DNA of 64,000 nt, from positions 21,392 to 85,391 of the forward strand of contig JAYWHX010000184.1 in NCBI GenBank assembly GCA_043777375.1, in the 5' to 3' direction. A program made the translations under genes and the position numbers. Source of the stretch: TH-plancto1 sp043777375 (GTDB taxonomy: Bacteria > Planctomycetota > Planctomycetia > Planctomycetales > Planctomycetaceae). Position 1 is the first letter of the stretch, and the number at the start of each line of letters is the position of its first letter. A model generated the notes under the pieces. It was not told where the DNA came from, did not search any database, and saw nothing but the letters and a program-made list of their open reading frames with translations. Below, in pieces: positions 45,326 through 53,518 of the stretch.

Positions 45326-45366
45326 CTTTTTCTCCGAAAAAGCAGCGTCCTGTTTCGGAGAAAAAG
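45326..45366. terminator. Perfect 14-base inverted repeat between larA-like and small ORF
   Basis: Arms CTTTTTCTCCGAAA (45326-45339) and TTTCGGAGAAAAAG (45353-45366) with a 13-base loop. Both arms carry a run of five T/A at the outside, as a bidirectional terminator would. It sits on the leader side of the larA-like gene and 131 bases beyond the small membrane ORF, so it may end transcription of the latter. Confidence 0.5.
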
Positions 45367-45496
45367 GCGACAAAGATCGGACCAGGCCAGGATCGCTGCC
45401 AGACACTCCTCGGGGCCATCCGCAAAGCCTCCTGACCCCGCCACCCAATGCCTTCGAATGCGTCCACACAGGCTGGAAGCCTCTCCCACGAGCAGC

Positions 45497-45604
45497 CTAG
45501 CGGCCGACGTACACCCACGCCAGCCAGCACAGCACCGGCAGCATGAAGAAAATCAGAAGTCCAGCAATCAGGTTTGATCGCTGGCTGTCGGGCCAACGTG
45601 CCAT
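45497..45604 (-). CDS. Possible small single-span membrane protein, 35 residues
   Basis: From ATG at 45604: a basic N-terminus (MARWPDSQRS) followed by one hydrophobic helix (NLIAGLLIFFMLPVLCWLAWVY) and an ending GR. The topology fits a small membrane protein. No clear ribosome binding site and no family are recognised. The rest of the 45253-45754 gap holds the inverted repeat and nothing else I can support. Confidence 0.35.
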   Translation of the reverse strand: MARWPDSQRSNLIAGLLIFFMLPVLCWLAWVYVGR

Positions 45605-45754
45605 AGGGTTTCGCTCGGAGTGACGGTGTCGGATTCGGCCTCGCTCAGGACATTCTGACAAGGAGGAACGCACCGGCAAAGGGAGCCAACGAGTCTGGAT
45701 CGGATCCGTGCATGCGTCAGGAAATCCGGCACCGTGTTCATCCCCACCGTGCCG

Positions 45755-48175
45755 TCATTCCGGGGACTGCTCCAGTTCGTCCACAGTCTTCAGCAGCACT
45801 TGATCGGCGTGATATTTAGCGAGCCGCCGCTGGAACGAGCCTTGGGTTTTGGCCAGGACCAGAACGTGTGGGCTGCCGATTTTTTCCAAGCTGTCTTTCA
45901 CATCGCTGTTGTGCTTGCGAACGCTATCGAGGACATGAGAACGATAGTTTGCTGCTGCTCGAATGCGTCCCACTTTGGCTGCGGGGTCACCGAGGATCAC
46001 CTGGAGTTCCTGGCAGAACTTGCACTGGCAACTGATGTCATTGGGGCGAGCCCAATCGGTAGGCGGCTGGGGCTCCTGAGCTGTGGCGGCTTGCAGTTCC
46101 CGTTGCACGGCCAGCAGCCAGTTCTGCACGAGAGCGGGCGTGGCGAGGTCGCGTTTTCGCCAAGCAGTGATGACGGACTTGAGTACGGGGACTTGAATCG
46201 TGTCCAGTGGAAAGCGTTTCGGATGGGCCTGCACCCAGTCGACCACACGCTTTATGAGAGGGTCGTGGGGAATAGTCCGTAGCACTCGCAACAGCCCCGG
46301 CAAGGTTAACAAGGCATGCGCCGGATCTGCTCCGTAGTGCCGCTCGGGCAGTGGCTGGCAGAACTGGTCCGCCGCGAGTTGAGCCAGGCGGGCGATCAGC
46401 TTCCCTCCTGCGGGATCGTCCAGCTGGGCGAGAGCCAGCTTCTCCAACCAATCGATATTGCGAACCAGAAGCTGCTTTGGTTCCGTCTCGAACAGCGCGG
46501 TCAGTTCGGCGGTGAAAGCTTCGCAGCCAAGTTTGCGACACATCCCGACGACGAGTCGGTCCAGATTGAGATAGGGATCCTGAGTTGCCACGATGCGGAA
46601 CAATTGACGAGCCAACTCCGGATCGCCAATAGCCGCGAGTTGGGAGGCAAAGACATTCCGTGGCTTGTCGAGAGAATTCTCGGGCTGATAGTGGTAGCCC
46701 TTCGTGGTCGGCCACTGGTTGAGAATCGCCCGAGCGAGGGCGAGGCATTCGGGATCGGAGTTATCGCTGCGTTTCTGGCGCGGGGCTGGCTTGGCCGAAG
46801 CAACCCGCTGTCGAGATGCCTTCTGCTTCGGAACCTCAAGCATTTCATCGAGTTGGTCGATGGCGAAGGAGTGGCATTCTTTCGCCAGTACCTCGTAATG
46901 CTGGTCCTGGTGCCACAAGCACATGACCGAGCGATGATACCACCGGTTGAGCGTGTTCCCGGCGTTTCCGGTGTACCCTTCGTACTCCTCCCGAGTCGGC
47001 TTCCAGTCATCGAGCGGAATGCTGGAGACAATCGAGTCGCCATCGAAGCCGATGGACGGGATGTTGATCGGTTTCCCCGTGGCGTCGACCCAGTGTTCGC
47101 CGGTGAGGTACTCGTCGATGACCTCCTGGATCGTGTAGTTGCCGGGTGAATCATCGCCGTCGTCATCGCCGTCGTCATCTTCATCATCGTCGTATTCATA
47201 CCGACTGCCTCGGCGTCGACGAGAGCCGTAGCCGTAGCGATCGTCCTCGTCTTCATCATAGGCCGAGTACATGACGTGCCGCTCCACCTGGCAGAGCATC
47301 ACGCGACATTTCGCCTTGTCAGCTGCAGCCATGACGAGTTCCGCTCGGGCTCGGTCAGCCCCCTTCAGCAGATCGGGATGAAGTCCATGTTCGGTGTAGT
47401 GGTGATCCAGGGCGAAGATCAACGGCTCAGCGGGCTTCTTCTCGACCCACTGCGTGATCGCGTCCGCCAGCATTCCGGCAGGCGAGGCATCGGCCAGCCG
47501 GGCCGGAGCCGCCTTCTGACGCGGTTCGGGAGTCAGGATCAAGTTGTATGCCAAACAGAGCCGGTAACCGCTGCGGACCTTGGAGACCTCGTGTTCGCAA
47601 TCGGCATAGAAGGCGGCGTAACACGCCGACTTCTGCGTGGCGGCCTCCATGAATCCATAGCTGGCGTTCTCCCCTTGATGACGTACAGTCAAGATGCCGC
47701 CGTTGAATTGCGACGGCAGGGCTACAATCAAACTGCCCACCATACGATTCGTCTTTTCGCTATCTCGATGGGGCAAGAAGAAACCGCCCGTCTTATACAT
47801 CAACAGCTTGTACAGTTGGAGTTCCAGGCGACCGGCAGGCAAACCCAACTTGATCGCGATGGGGACAAGAGCGGCTTGCAGCGCCTCGCTCCACTGGGGG
47901 TTCGTAATCTCGAACTTGTCCGGTGCGAGTTCAAACGAATTGCGAACCTTGGCATCGATCAGCGTCTCTTCCCCTTTTCCGAAGGGAGCGGGCTGGCAGG
48001 CGTTGATGATCTGCTTGGCGATCGGCATCTTGAGCGGCCAGCCGATGGGCCAAACGCCGGGGATCTCGAGATCGGGCAGGACATTCGGGAGCGTTCCGCC
48101 CACACTAAACGAAACTTCTCGCTGGGCGGCGGCCTCACCCGTCACCAAGCGTTTGACGAGAGTGTGGAGTTCCAT
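45755..48175 (-). CDS. 2OG-Fe(II) oxygenase (prolyl 4-hydroxylase-like) with long C-terminal region
   Basis: 806 residues from ATG at 48175. Residues about 95-210 carry a dioxygenase core: YKLLMYKTGGFFLPHRDSEK (H-x-D), GSLIVALPSQFNGGILTVRHQG, CEHEVSKVRSGYRLCLAYNL (distal His and the Arg that binds 2-oxoglutarate). This suggests peptidyl-proline or related hydroxylation. It is much longer than bacterial P4H proteins (200-300 residues). An Asp/Arg-rich low-complexity linker (about 305-345, DDEDDDGDDDGDDSPG) separates the oxygenase from a helical region with no recognised domain. No signal peptide, so cytoplasmic. Confidence 0.8.
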   Translation of the reverse strand: MELHTLVKRLVTGEAAAQREVSFSVGGTLPNVLPDLEIPGVWPIGWPLKMPIAKQIINACQPAPFGKGEETLIDAKVRNSFELAPDKFEITNPQWSEALQAALVPIAIKLGLPAGRLELQLYKLLMYKTGGFFLPHRDSEKTNRMVGSLIVALPSQFNGGILTVRHQGENASYGFMEAATQKSACYAAFYADCEHEVSKVRSGYRLCLAYNLILTPEPRQKAAPARLADASPAGMLADAITQWVEKKPAEPLIFALDHHYTEHGLHPDLLKGADRARAELVMAAADKAKCRVMLCQVERHVMYSAYDEDEDDRYGYGSRRRRGSRYEYDDDEDDDGDDDGDDSPGNYTIQEVIDEYLTGEHWVDATGKPINIPSIGFDGDSIVSSIPLDDWKPTREEYEGYTGNAGNTLNRWYHRSVMCLWHQDQHYEVLAKECHSFAIDQLDEMLEVPKQKASRQRVASAKPAPRQKRSDNSDPECLALARAILNQWPTTKGYHYQPENSLDKPRNVFASQLAAIGDPELARQLFRIVATQDPYLNLDRLVVGMCRKLGCEAFTAELTALFETEPKQLLVRNIDWLEKLALAQLDDPAGGKLIARLAQLAADQFCQPLPERHYGADPAHALLTLPGLLRVLRTIPHDPLIKRVVDWVQAHPKRFPLDTIQVPVLKSVITAWRKRDLATPALVQNWLLAVQRELQAATAQEPQPPTDWARPNDISCQCKFCQELQVILGDPAAKVGRIRAAANYRSHVLDSVRKHNSDVKDSLEKIGSPHVLVLAKTQGSFQRRLAKYHADQVLLKTVDELEQSPE

Positions 48176-48578
48176 GGCAATCACTGCATGTTCGAGTTAT
48201 GGGGGAGTTCAAAGGCGGAAGTAAGCCTTCTCAAGCCTCATGTCTGGCGAACTCATTGTGGCTGTCGGCTCGGAGCAATCCAAGTCAGTCGTGGTTCAGA
48301 AGTTCTGCGCCTACAGCCCACATGGCAATAGCGATCTGTCTCGCGGGGGACTGGAATCGGACAGACTCTGATTGCGCGCTACAGACGCATTCGGCACAAG
48401 CTTCAAGATCGCCAGAGCGCTGGCCGCGAGTTCACAGGTAAGTGTGCTGTCAGGGGAACAGGCGTTCGCACCATGCGGATCAAGGAATCTTACGATTGAG
48501 GAGACGGTCCGTACACATTTCTTGATAGACTGCTTCCCAACGATTTTTAGTCGATTCTCCCATCCCTCGGAGTGTGCC
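48176..48578. other. 403-base divergent gap
   Basis: Lies between the oxygenase (minus) and DUF1598 (plus) genes and must contain both promoters. No gene, repeat or hairpin is evident; short open frames lack ribosome binding sites. Confidence 0.5.
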
Positions 48579-49928
48579 ATGTTCCTGCGAATCGCTGCCT
48601 GCGGAATCTGCCTCTGTGTGAGCGTCTTCGTCGTTGGCTCTCAAATCGCCCACGCACAGAACAATGGAGGGGGAAACGGCAACAATGGAGCGGGCGGCAT
48701 TCTCATTGATGCCGACGGCATCGTGTCAACCATCGCTCCCTTGAAGGAGTCTGCAGCGGCGGGAAAGAAGCGGCAGGCAGCTTTCATGACCGCAAATCTG
48801 ACGCAGTCACTGACGGCCAAGACCGAATCGCGACGAGTGTCGCTGAAGCAGCTGGATCAACAGCTGGCAGAGCTGACGACAGCGGGAAAGGAGATCCCGC
48901 CTGAACTGAAATACTTTGCGGGGCTGACCCGCATCGATTACGTGGTTGTTGACCGTGTGAACCACGACTTGGCATTGGTGGGGCCAGCTGAGGGCTTTGC
49001 GCCAGACTTGCAGGGACGCATGCGCGGAGTGTCTACCGGGAGACCGGTGCTGAACCTGGAGGATTTACTCGTCGCCTGGCGTGCCGTCGAAGCACAGCAC
49101 ACGACAATCAGCTGCTCGATTGACCCGACGAAAGAAGGGATCGCGGCGTTTAATGCCTTCACCAGTCAGAATCAGGTCGCGACACCAAACATGGTCGGGA
49201 AGCTGTTCGACACGATGGCCGCCAAGCTGGGGCGACAGGTCGTCACCGTGAACGGCGTGCCCAACAACACCCATTTTGCCGTCGTGCTGGTCGAAGCTGA
49301 TTTGCGAATGAAGCGAATTGCGTTAGGAAAAGATCCGTCGAACGTGAAGGGCGTGCCGAGTCATTTGTCGTACTTGCGATTGGGCGGTAGCTCGCTCAGC
49401 CGGTGGTGGTTTACTCCGCTTTACGATCCGATCCAGGCTAACGCCGACCGGTCTCTGTATCGCCTTTCCGGTCAACGGCTCCAGCTTCTCGCCCAGGATG
49501 AGTTCACAAACGCTCAAGGGGATCGGGTAAGTGCTCCGTTCAATAAGAGCGGCACCACCAAATTCGTGCAGCAGTTCACGGATCACATCCCCGAACTGGC
49601 AGTGGCCCACCCCTCGTTTGCCGAACTCCAGAACCTATTCGACTGGATGGTCGTCTGCACTCTGATTCGCCGACATCAGTTGCATGATTCGATTCAGTGG
49701 ACGCCGCAGGTTCTGGGAGACGCTGTTCAGCTGCCAACCCGAGTATACCCCATGCCCGAAGGTGTCGATGCGGTGGCGATGACGAACAAAGTGGGACGCA
49801 CAACACTGGGCTTGGTCGGAGGAGTGGTACTAGACGCCGAGGCAGTGGTCTCTCGGACATCGCTGCTCGAGGAGGCACCTGCACACACTCTGCCGCTGCG
49901 GAATGAGTTACGAATCTGGAACGACTGA
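48579..49928 (+). CDS. Secreted DUF1598 protein
   Basis: 449 residues from ATG at 48579 with a GGAG site. A signal peptide (FLRIAACGICLCVSVFVVGSQIAHAQ) precedes a Gly/Asn-rich linker (NNGGGNGNNGAGG). The DUF1598 core is recognisable in RIDYVVVDRVNHDLALVGPAEGF, GVSTGRPVLNLEDLLVAWRAVE and TISCSIDPTKEGIAAF. This family is largely restricted to planctomycetes and its function is unknown. The C-terminal half has SSLSRWWFTPLYDPI and long alpha/beta regions. Followed after 196 bases by the TadG-like gene on the same strand. Confidence 0.83.
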   Translation: MFLRIAACGICLCVSVFVVGSQIAHAQNNGGGNGNNGAGGILIDADGIVSTIAPLKESAAAGKKRQAAFMTANLTQSLTAKTESRRVSLKQLDQQLAELTTAGKEIPPELKYFAGLTRIDYVVVDRVNHDLALVGPAEGFAPDLQGRMRGVSTGRPVLNLEDLLVAWRAVEAQHTTISCSIDPTKEGIAAFNAFTSQNQVATPNMVGKLFDTMAAKLGRQVVTVNGVPNNTHFAVVLVEADLRMKRIALGKDPSNVKGVPSHLSYLRLGGSSLSRWWFTPLYDPIQANADRSLYRLSGQRLQLLAQDEFTNAQGDRVSAPFNKSGTTKFVQQFTDHIPELAVAHPSFAELQNLFDWMVVCTLIRRHQLHDSIQWTPQVLGDAVQLPTRVYPMPEGVDAVAMTNKVGRTTLGLVGGVVLDAEAVVSRTSLLEEAPAHTLPLRNELRIWND

Positions 49929-50124
49929 ATCATTCGTCAGTTTGGGTATATCCCTCTTCACGCGATTATTCATCATGAGTGGTAAATAGTGGCCCACCGG
50001 TCCATTTGGCAATCAGTCTATCCAGGTCAGCGAATCCTCATTTGACCCGGCCCCTCAAAAACCTAGGGTTGGAAGAGGTTGCAGATTCTCGCAGTCTCAG
50101 GTCGTCTTTTCCGACGAGATCGCT

Positions 50125-52269
50125 ATGCGTGCATCGACAGCATCCCAACCTCATCTCCACCGCAAAGGGGCGATCATCGTCCTGGCGGCGGTTCTGATGG
50201 TGTTTATCTTCTCCTTTGTCGCATTCTCTGTGGATGTCGGCTACATGGCACTCGCCAAAGGGGAGCTTCAAAATGCTGCCGATTCAGCGGCTCTCGCTGG
50301 TGTTGCCAGTCTCGCAGATGGGCAGCCAGCGGCCCGCACCACAGCACAGTCGTTTGCTGCTCAGCACCGAGCCGCTGGGGCATCGGTCATCGTCCCCAAC
50401 GCGGACGTGATGATCGGCAGATACAACTTCACGACAAAGACATTTGTGATCAACTCAACGAGCGCAAATGCAGTACGAGTGTTGACACGTGTGAGCGACA
50501 AGCCGTACTTCTTTGCCCGTGTCATGGGAAAGAGTAATTTTAACTCGCAGGCGCAGGCCACGGCGATGTTGAACCCGCGTGACATTGTGTTTGTGGTGGA
50601 TACCAGCGGATCGATGAATGATGACACAGAGCCGCAATGGGCAACTCGGACGATCAACAACATCTATGGATCATCAGGATACCCCAACGTAGCCACCCCA
50701 CTGATCACGAATCTCTTTGCTGACCTCAACTTCGGTGCCTATCCGGGGACGCAAGAGCATGTTGGGTTGTCGCTGGGAGTCCCAGCGGACTACTACGCCT
50801 ATGCGGAAATGACCAAAGACAACGGCCCGCTGACCGGTACATCGATTTTGGCACAATATCGCATCAACATAACGGATGACGAAGCCACTCGCAAGGTCAA
50901 AGCCTATCGCTGGATTATCGACACGCAAATTGCGAGGTTAATGCCTAACGCGCGTCCAGCCCCGACCACATCGAACTATGGATTCTGGGAGAAGTACATC
51001 GACTACGTTCTGACATTCGTTGCCGTGGGAAACGCACCACCTCCCACGGGCGGTGGCGGTGGTGGCGGAGGCGGTGGTGGAGGGGGCGGTGGTCCGACGC
51101 CTCCGATTGGTCGGTATTCCCCCGCGAAAGGAGTCCCGAGTCAATCACTCGCTGACCGGGGGCTGCGTCGTCAGCCTCAAATCTCGGCGAGCTACGGTCT
51201 AGTCACCCCCGTAATCGGAGCCGCTGCGGGATTGGTGACTGGAGTGTACGTGCCGTACACCAGTACCGGTTCGATGCCAGGTGTCCCGAGACGGGGAAGT
51301 ATGGACCAGGTCTATATCCCCGATAACTACGACTGGGACAACTTCTGGGGCTACAACAATCCCAATCTGTACACATTCCCCAGCGGTGACTACACCGATC
51401 TGTCGGGGGGAATGGACATGATTGGCTATCTGACATACGTCCAGTTCATGCTGGATTTTGGTCGGGATCGCAGCCCAGATGTCGACACATGGAATGGAAA
51501 CGCACAATCCGGGGTCGGAACAAAAACGCAACTGTCGACCCAGAGCCCTCACTGCAGCTATCACGACGAAGTCACTGCTGGTGGTACGTTTAGCTTTCCA
51601 CCTCGGGAGGAGCCGATGCACTCGTGCCGCCGATCATTGATTGCCGCTCTCAAGGTCGTGAAGGACCAGAACGTCGGCCTCTCATCAGCAGATCGAGTGG
51701 CCATCGTGACATTCGACGGACTTGACGCAGACCATCAACCGATTCTGGTTCAGTCACTCACCTCGAACTACACCACAGCCATGAACAGCTGTACGAGGCT
51801 ACAGGCCGTATCAGACATCGGTGCGACGACAGCGATTGAAGCAGGACTGATCACCGCGCGTCAACATCTGAAGCCCACTGCACAGGGGGGGCAAGGGCGG
51901 TCGTTTTCCAAGAAAGTGATCGTTTTGCTGACGGATGGTGTCCCCAATGCCTGGCAATCCTCAACCACGGACATCAATGGCTATATCACGGGTCACCCCA
52001 ATGGCGACTTCTATGGCAGTGACTACTTGTGGTTGAACTCTGCGCTGATGCAAGCCGCGCAGATCGAAGTCGAGAATACGGATCTGTATGTGGTCGGCAT
52101 CGGACTGGGTACGGACTACAACTTCATGGACCGTATGGCACGCGTGGCGGGCACTGACAAGGCGGGACAAAGCCCGCGAGGATCTGGAAATCCAGCTCAA
52201 TACGAACAGCGGCTGACTGATATCTTCACAGAGATTATCAAGAACCCCGGAGGACGACTGGTGGACTGA
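50125..52269 (+). CDS. TadG-like Flp pilus assembly protein with von Willebrand A domain
   Basis: 714 residues. The N-terminus has the TadE/TadG anchor (GAIIVLAAVLMVFIFSFVAFSVDVGYMALAKGELQNAADSAALAG). The VWA domain begins at DIVFVVDTSGSMND (MIDAS Asp about 159), but its second half starts only near residue 502 (RSLIAALKVVKDQNVGLSSADRVAIVTFDG) and KVIVLLTDGVPN follows. About 340 residues are thus inserted between the two halves, including a 15-Gly run (51049-51093) flanked by Pro. TadG proteins act with Flp/tight-adherence pili in the envelope; no other tad gene is nearby. Confidence 0.85.
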   Translation: MRASTASQPHLHRKGAIIVLAAVLMVFIFSFVAFSVDVGYMALAKGELQNAADSAALAGVASLADGQPAARTTAQSFAAQHRAAGASVIVPNADVMIGRYNFTTKTFVINSTSANAVRVLTRVSDKPYFFARVMGKSNFNSQAQATAMLNPRDIVFVVDTSGSMNDDTEPQWATRTINNIYGSSGYPNVATPLITNLFADLNFGAYPGTQEHVGLSLGVPADYYAYAEMTKDNGPLTGTSILAQYRINITDDEATRKVKAYRWIIDTQIARLMPNARPAPTTSNYGFWEKYIDYVLTFVAVGNAPPPTGGGGGGGGGGGGGGGPTPPIGRYSPAKGVPSQSLADRGLRRQPQISASYGLVTPVIGAAAGLVTGVYVPYTSTGSMPGVPRRGSMDQVYIPDNYDWDNFWGYNNPNLYTFPSGDYTDLSGGMDMIGYLTYVQFMLDFGRDRSPDVDTWNGNAQSGVGTKTQLSTQSPHCSYHDEVTAGGTFSFPPREEPMHSCRRSLIAALKVVKDQNVGLSSADRVAIVTFDGLDADHQPILVQSLTSNYTTAMNSCTRLQAVSDIGATTAIEAGLITARQHLKPTAQGGQGRSFSKKVIVLLTDGVPNAWQSSTTDINGYITGHPNGDFYGSDYLWLNSALMQAAQIEVENTDLYVVGIGLGTDYNFMDRMARVAGTDKAGQSPRGSGNPAQYEQRLTDIFTEIIKNPGGRLVD

Positions 52270-52331
52270 GGTGAACGCCAGCAGTGATTCTGCCGGACAA
52301 CTTTTAGGTGGCAACTGCGTCTGGCTGACTG

Positions 52332-52676
52332 CTATTCCTCATCGTCCAAGTGGAACCGGTGCAATGCGCGGTGTATGACGGGGGCCAGCATGATGGCCAT
52401 CATCGTCAGGAAGGCGATCCCGCTATACAGCGCATAGAATGTGGCGAACAGCTTGCCGCCCACGCTGTGCATCTGGTCCACGGGGCCCATGCCAGTCAGG
52501 ATCATCGAGGCATTCAACAACGAATCGACCCACGGTAAGCCCTCAAAAAGATGATACCCCGCACTCCCGACTGCCAGGGAAAACGCCACGATGATCTGGG
52601 TGGCACCGAAGCTGCGAGCGAGACGCAACAGGAAGGCTGTGCGAGATAACAGTTCCTCTTGTCGTTGCTCAAACAT
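52332..52676 (-). CDS. Small membrane protein with ion-channel-like layout
   Basis: 114 residues from ATG at 52676 (frame is open further upstream but unsupported). Two hydrophobic helices (TQIIVAFSLAVGSAGYHLF and GKLFATFYALYSGIAFLTMMAIMLAPVI) flank a short amphipathic stretch ending MILTGMGPVDQ. Position and helices resemble the pore-loop layout of two-helix K+ channels, but TGMGP is not the canonical TVGYG filter, so conduction is doubtful. Overlaps the DUF455 gene by eight bases, so it belongs to the recJ-DUF455 unit. Other identity: unknown planctomycete membrane protein. Confidence 0.6.
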   Translation of the reverse strand: MFEQRQEELLSRTAFLLRLARSFGATQIIVAFSLAVGSAGYHLFEGLPWVDSLLNASMILTGMGPVDQMHSVGGKLFATFYALYSGIAFLTMMAIMLAPVIHRALHRFHLDDEE

Positions 52677-53496
52677 GGGGATCGGCCTTCTGCCGGGACT
52701 GTGTGGAAGCGGCGTGCCGCAGTGCATCGATGCGAGCGATGAAGTCCTCGGGCATGCCGGATCGCATCCGGGCATCCCGTTGGAACTCGTCGCCGATCGC
52801 TTTCGCAGGACTCATCGGCCATTTCAGGTGGGCACAATACGCTTCCCACTCGGAATCCGTGGGGACCTTGAGCGCTCGCAGCCAGTGCATCCCGAATGAG
52901 ACGTGCTCGATTTCATCTTCATGAATCCGTCGCATCAAGGCGCCGCTGCGGGCATCGCCGACTGCTTGAAACGCTCGCTCCAGCTCCAGTGTGTGGTCCA
53001 AGTTCCGAGCCTCGAACACCAGCGGCAAGACCGCGATATAGTCGAGCAGAGTTTCAAATGACCGGGTCTGCTTCCAGATGTAACAATTCACCGGCAGTTG
53101 GCCGAACTCTACCCCAAGCCGCGCAGCCCGTTCCATGTGCATCCGCGTGTGTCGCTGTTCATCGGCCATTACCCGGGCAATACCGACTCGAAAATCTGAT
53201 GGTGCATCCGGAAAGGCCAGCAGCACCCAGGCCATCACCTCGAGTGCCTGCAGCTCATGATTCGCCATGATGTGATGTGCGACCGCCCGTTTATACTCTT
53301 CCCCCAGAGCCAGCGGATGCGGCATCGAGGGTGTCGTGCGCGGAGCGGCGAATTGGAGATTCGCGGGGCGAGTCGGAGTCTCGATTCGCACCCCGATTCC
53401 GGCCTCTCGATCCTCGATCGGTCCGTCGAGAGCTTCCAACTTCACCTCGATGGAAGGCGACAGCAGGATGCGTTCGGCAAAAACTCGGAGTTCCAT
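52669..53496 (-). CDS. DUF455 family ferritin-like protein
   Basis: 275 residues. The ferritin-like four-helix region has HHIMANHELQALEVMAWVLLAFPDAP and FRVGIARVMADEQRHTRMHMERAARLG, then VFEARNLDHTLELERAFQAVGD and HEDEIEHVSFGMHWL. The repeated E..H and E-x-x-H residues (NHELQALE, DEQRHTRMH, EARNLDH, DEIEHVSFG) are the expected diiron-type ligands. DUF455 proteins are predicted metal-dependent redox enzymes of unknown substrate. The start lies 22 bases after the recJ stop, so it is probably translated from the same message. Confidence 0.9.
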   Translation of the reverse strand: MELRVFAERILLSPSIEVKLEALDGPIEDREAGIGVRIETPTRPANLQFAAPRTTPSMPHPLALGEEYKRAVAHHIMANHELQALEVMAWVLLAFPDAPSDFRVGIARVMADEQRHTRMHMERAARLGVEFGQLPVNCYIWKQTRSFETLLDYIAVLPLVFEARNLDHTLELERAFQAVGDARSGALMRRIHEDEIEHVSFGMHWLRALKVPTDSEWEAYCAHLKWPMSPAKAIGDEFQRDARMRSGMPEDFIARIDALRHAASTQSRQKADPHV

Positions 53497-53518
53497 TTCA
53501 TTCTCGAAAGATTCGAAA

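Noticed and set aside
45326..45366. Terminal inverted repeats of an insertion sequence
   Set aside because: Only 13 bases lie between the arms and no transposase is near; a hairpin is the simpler reading.
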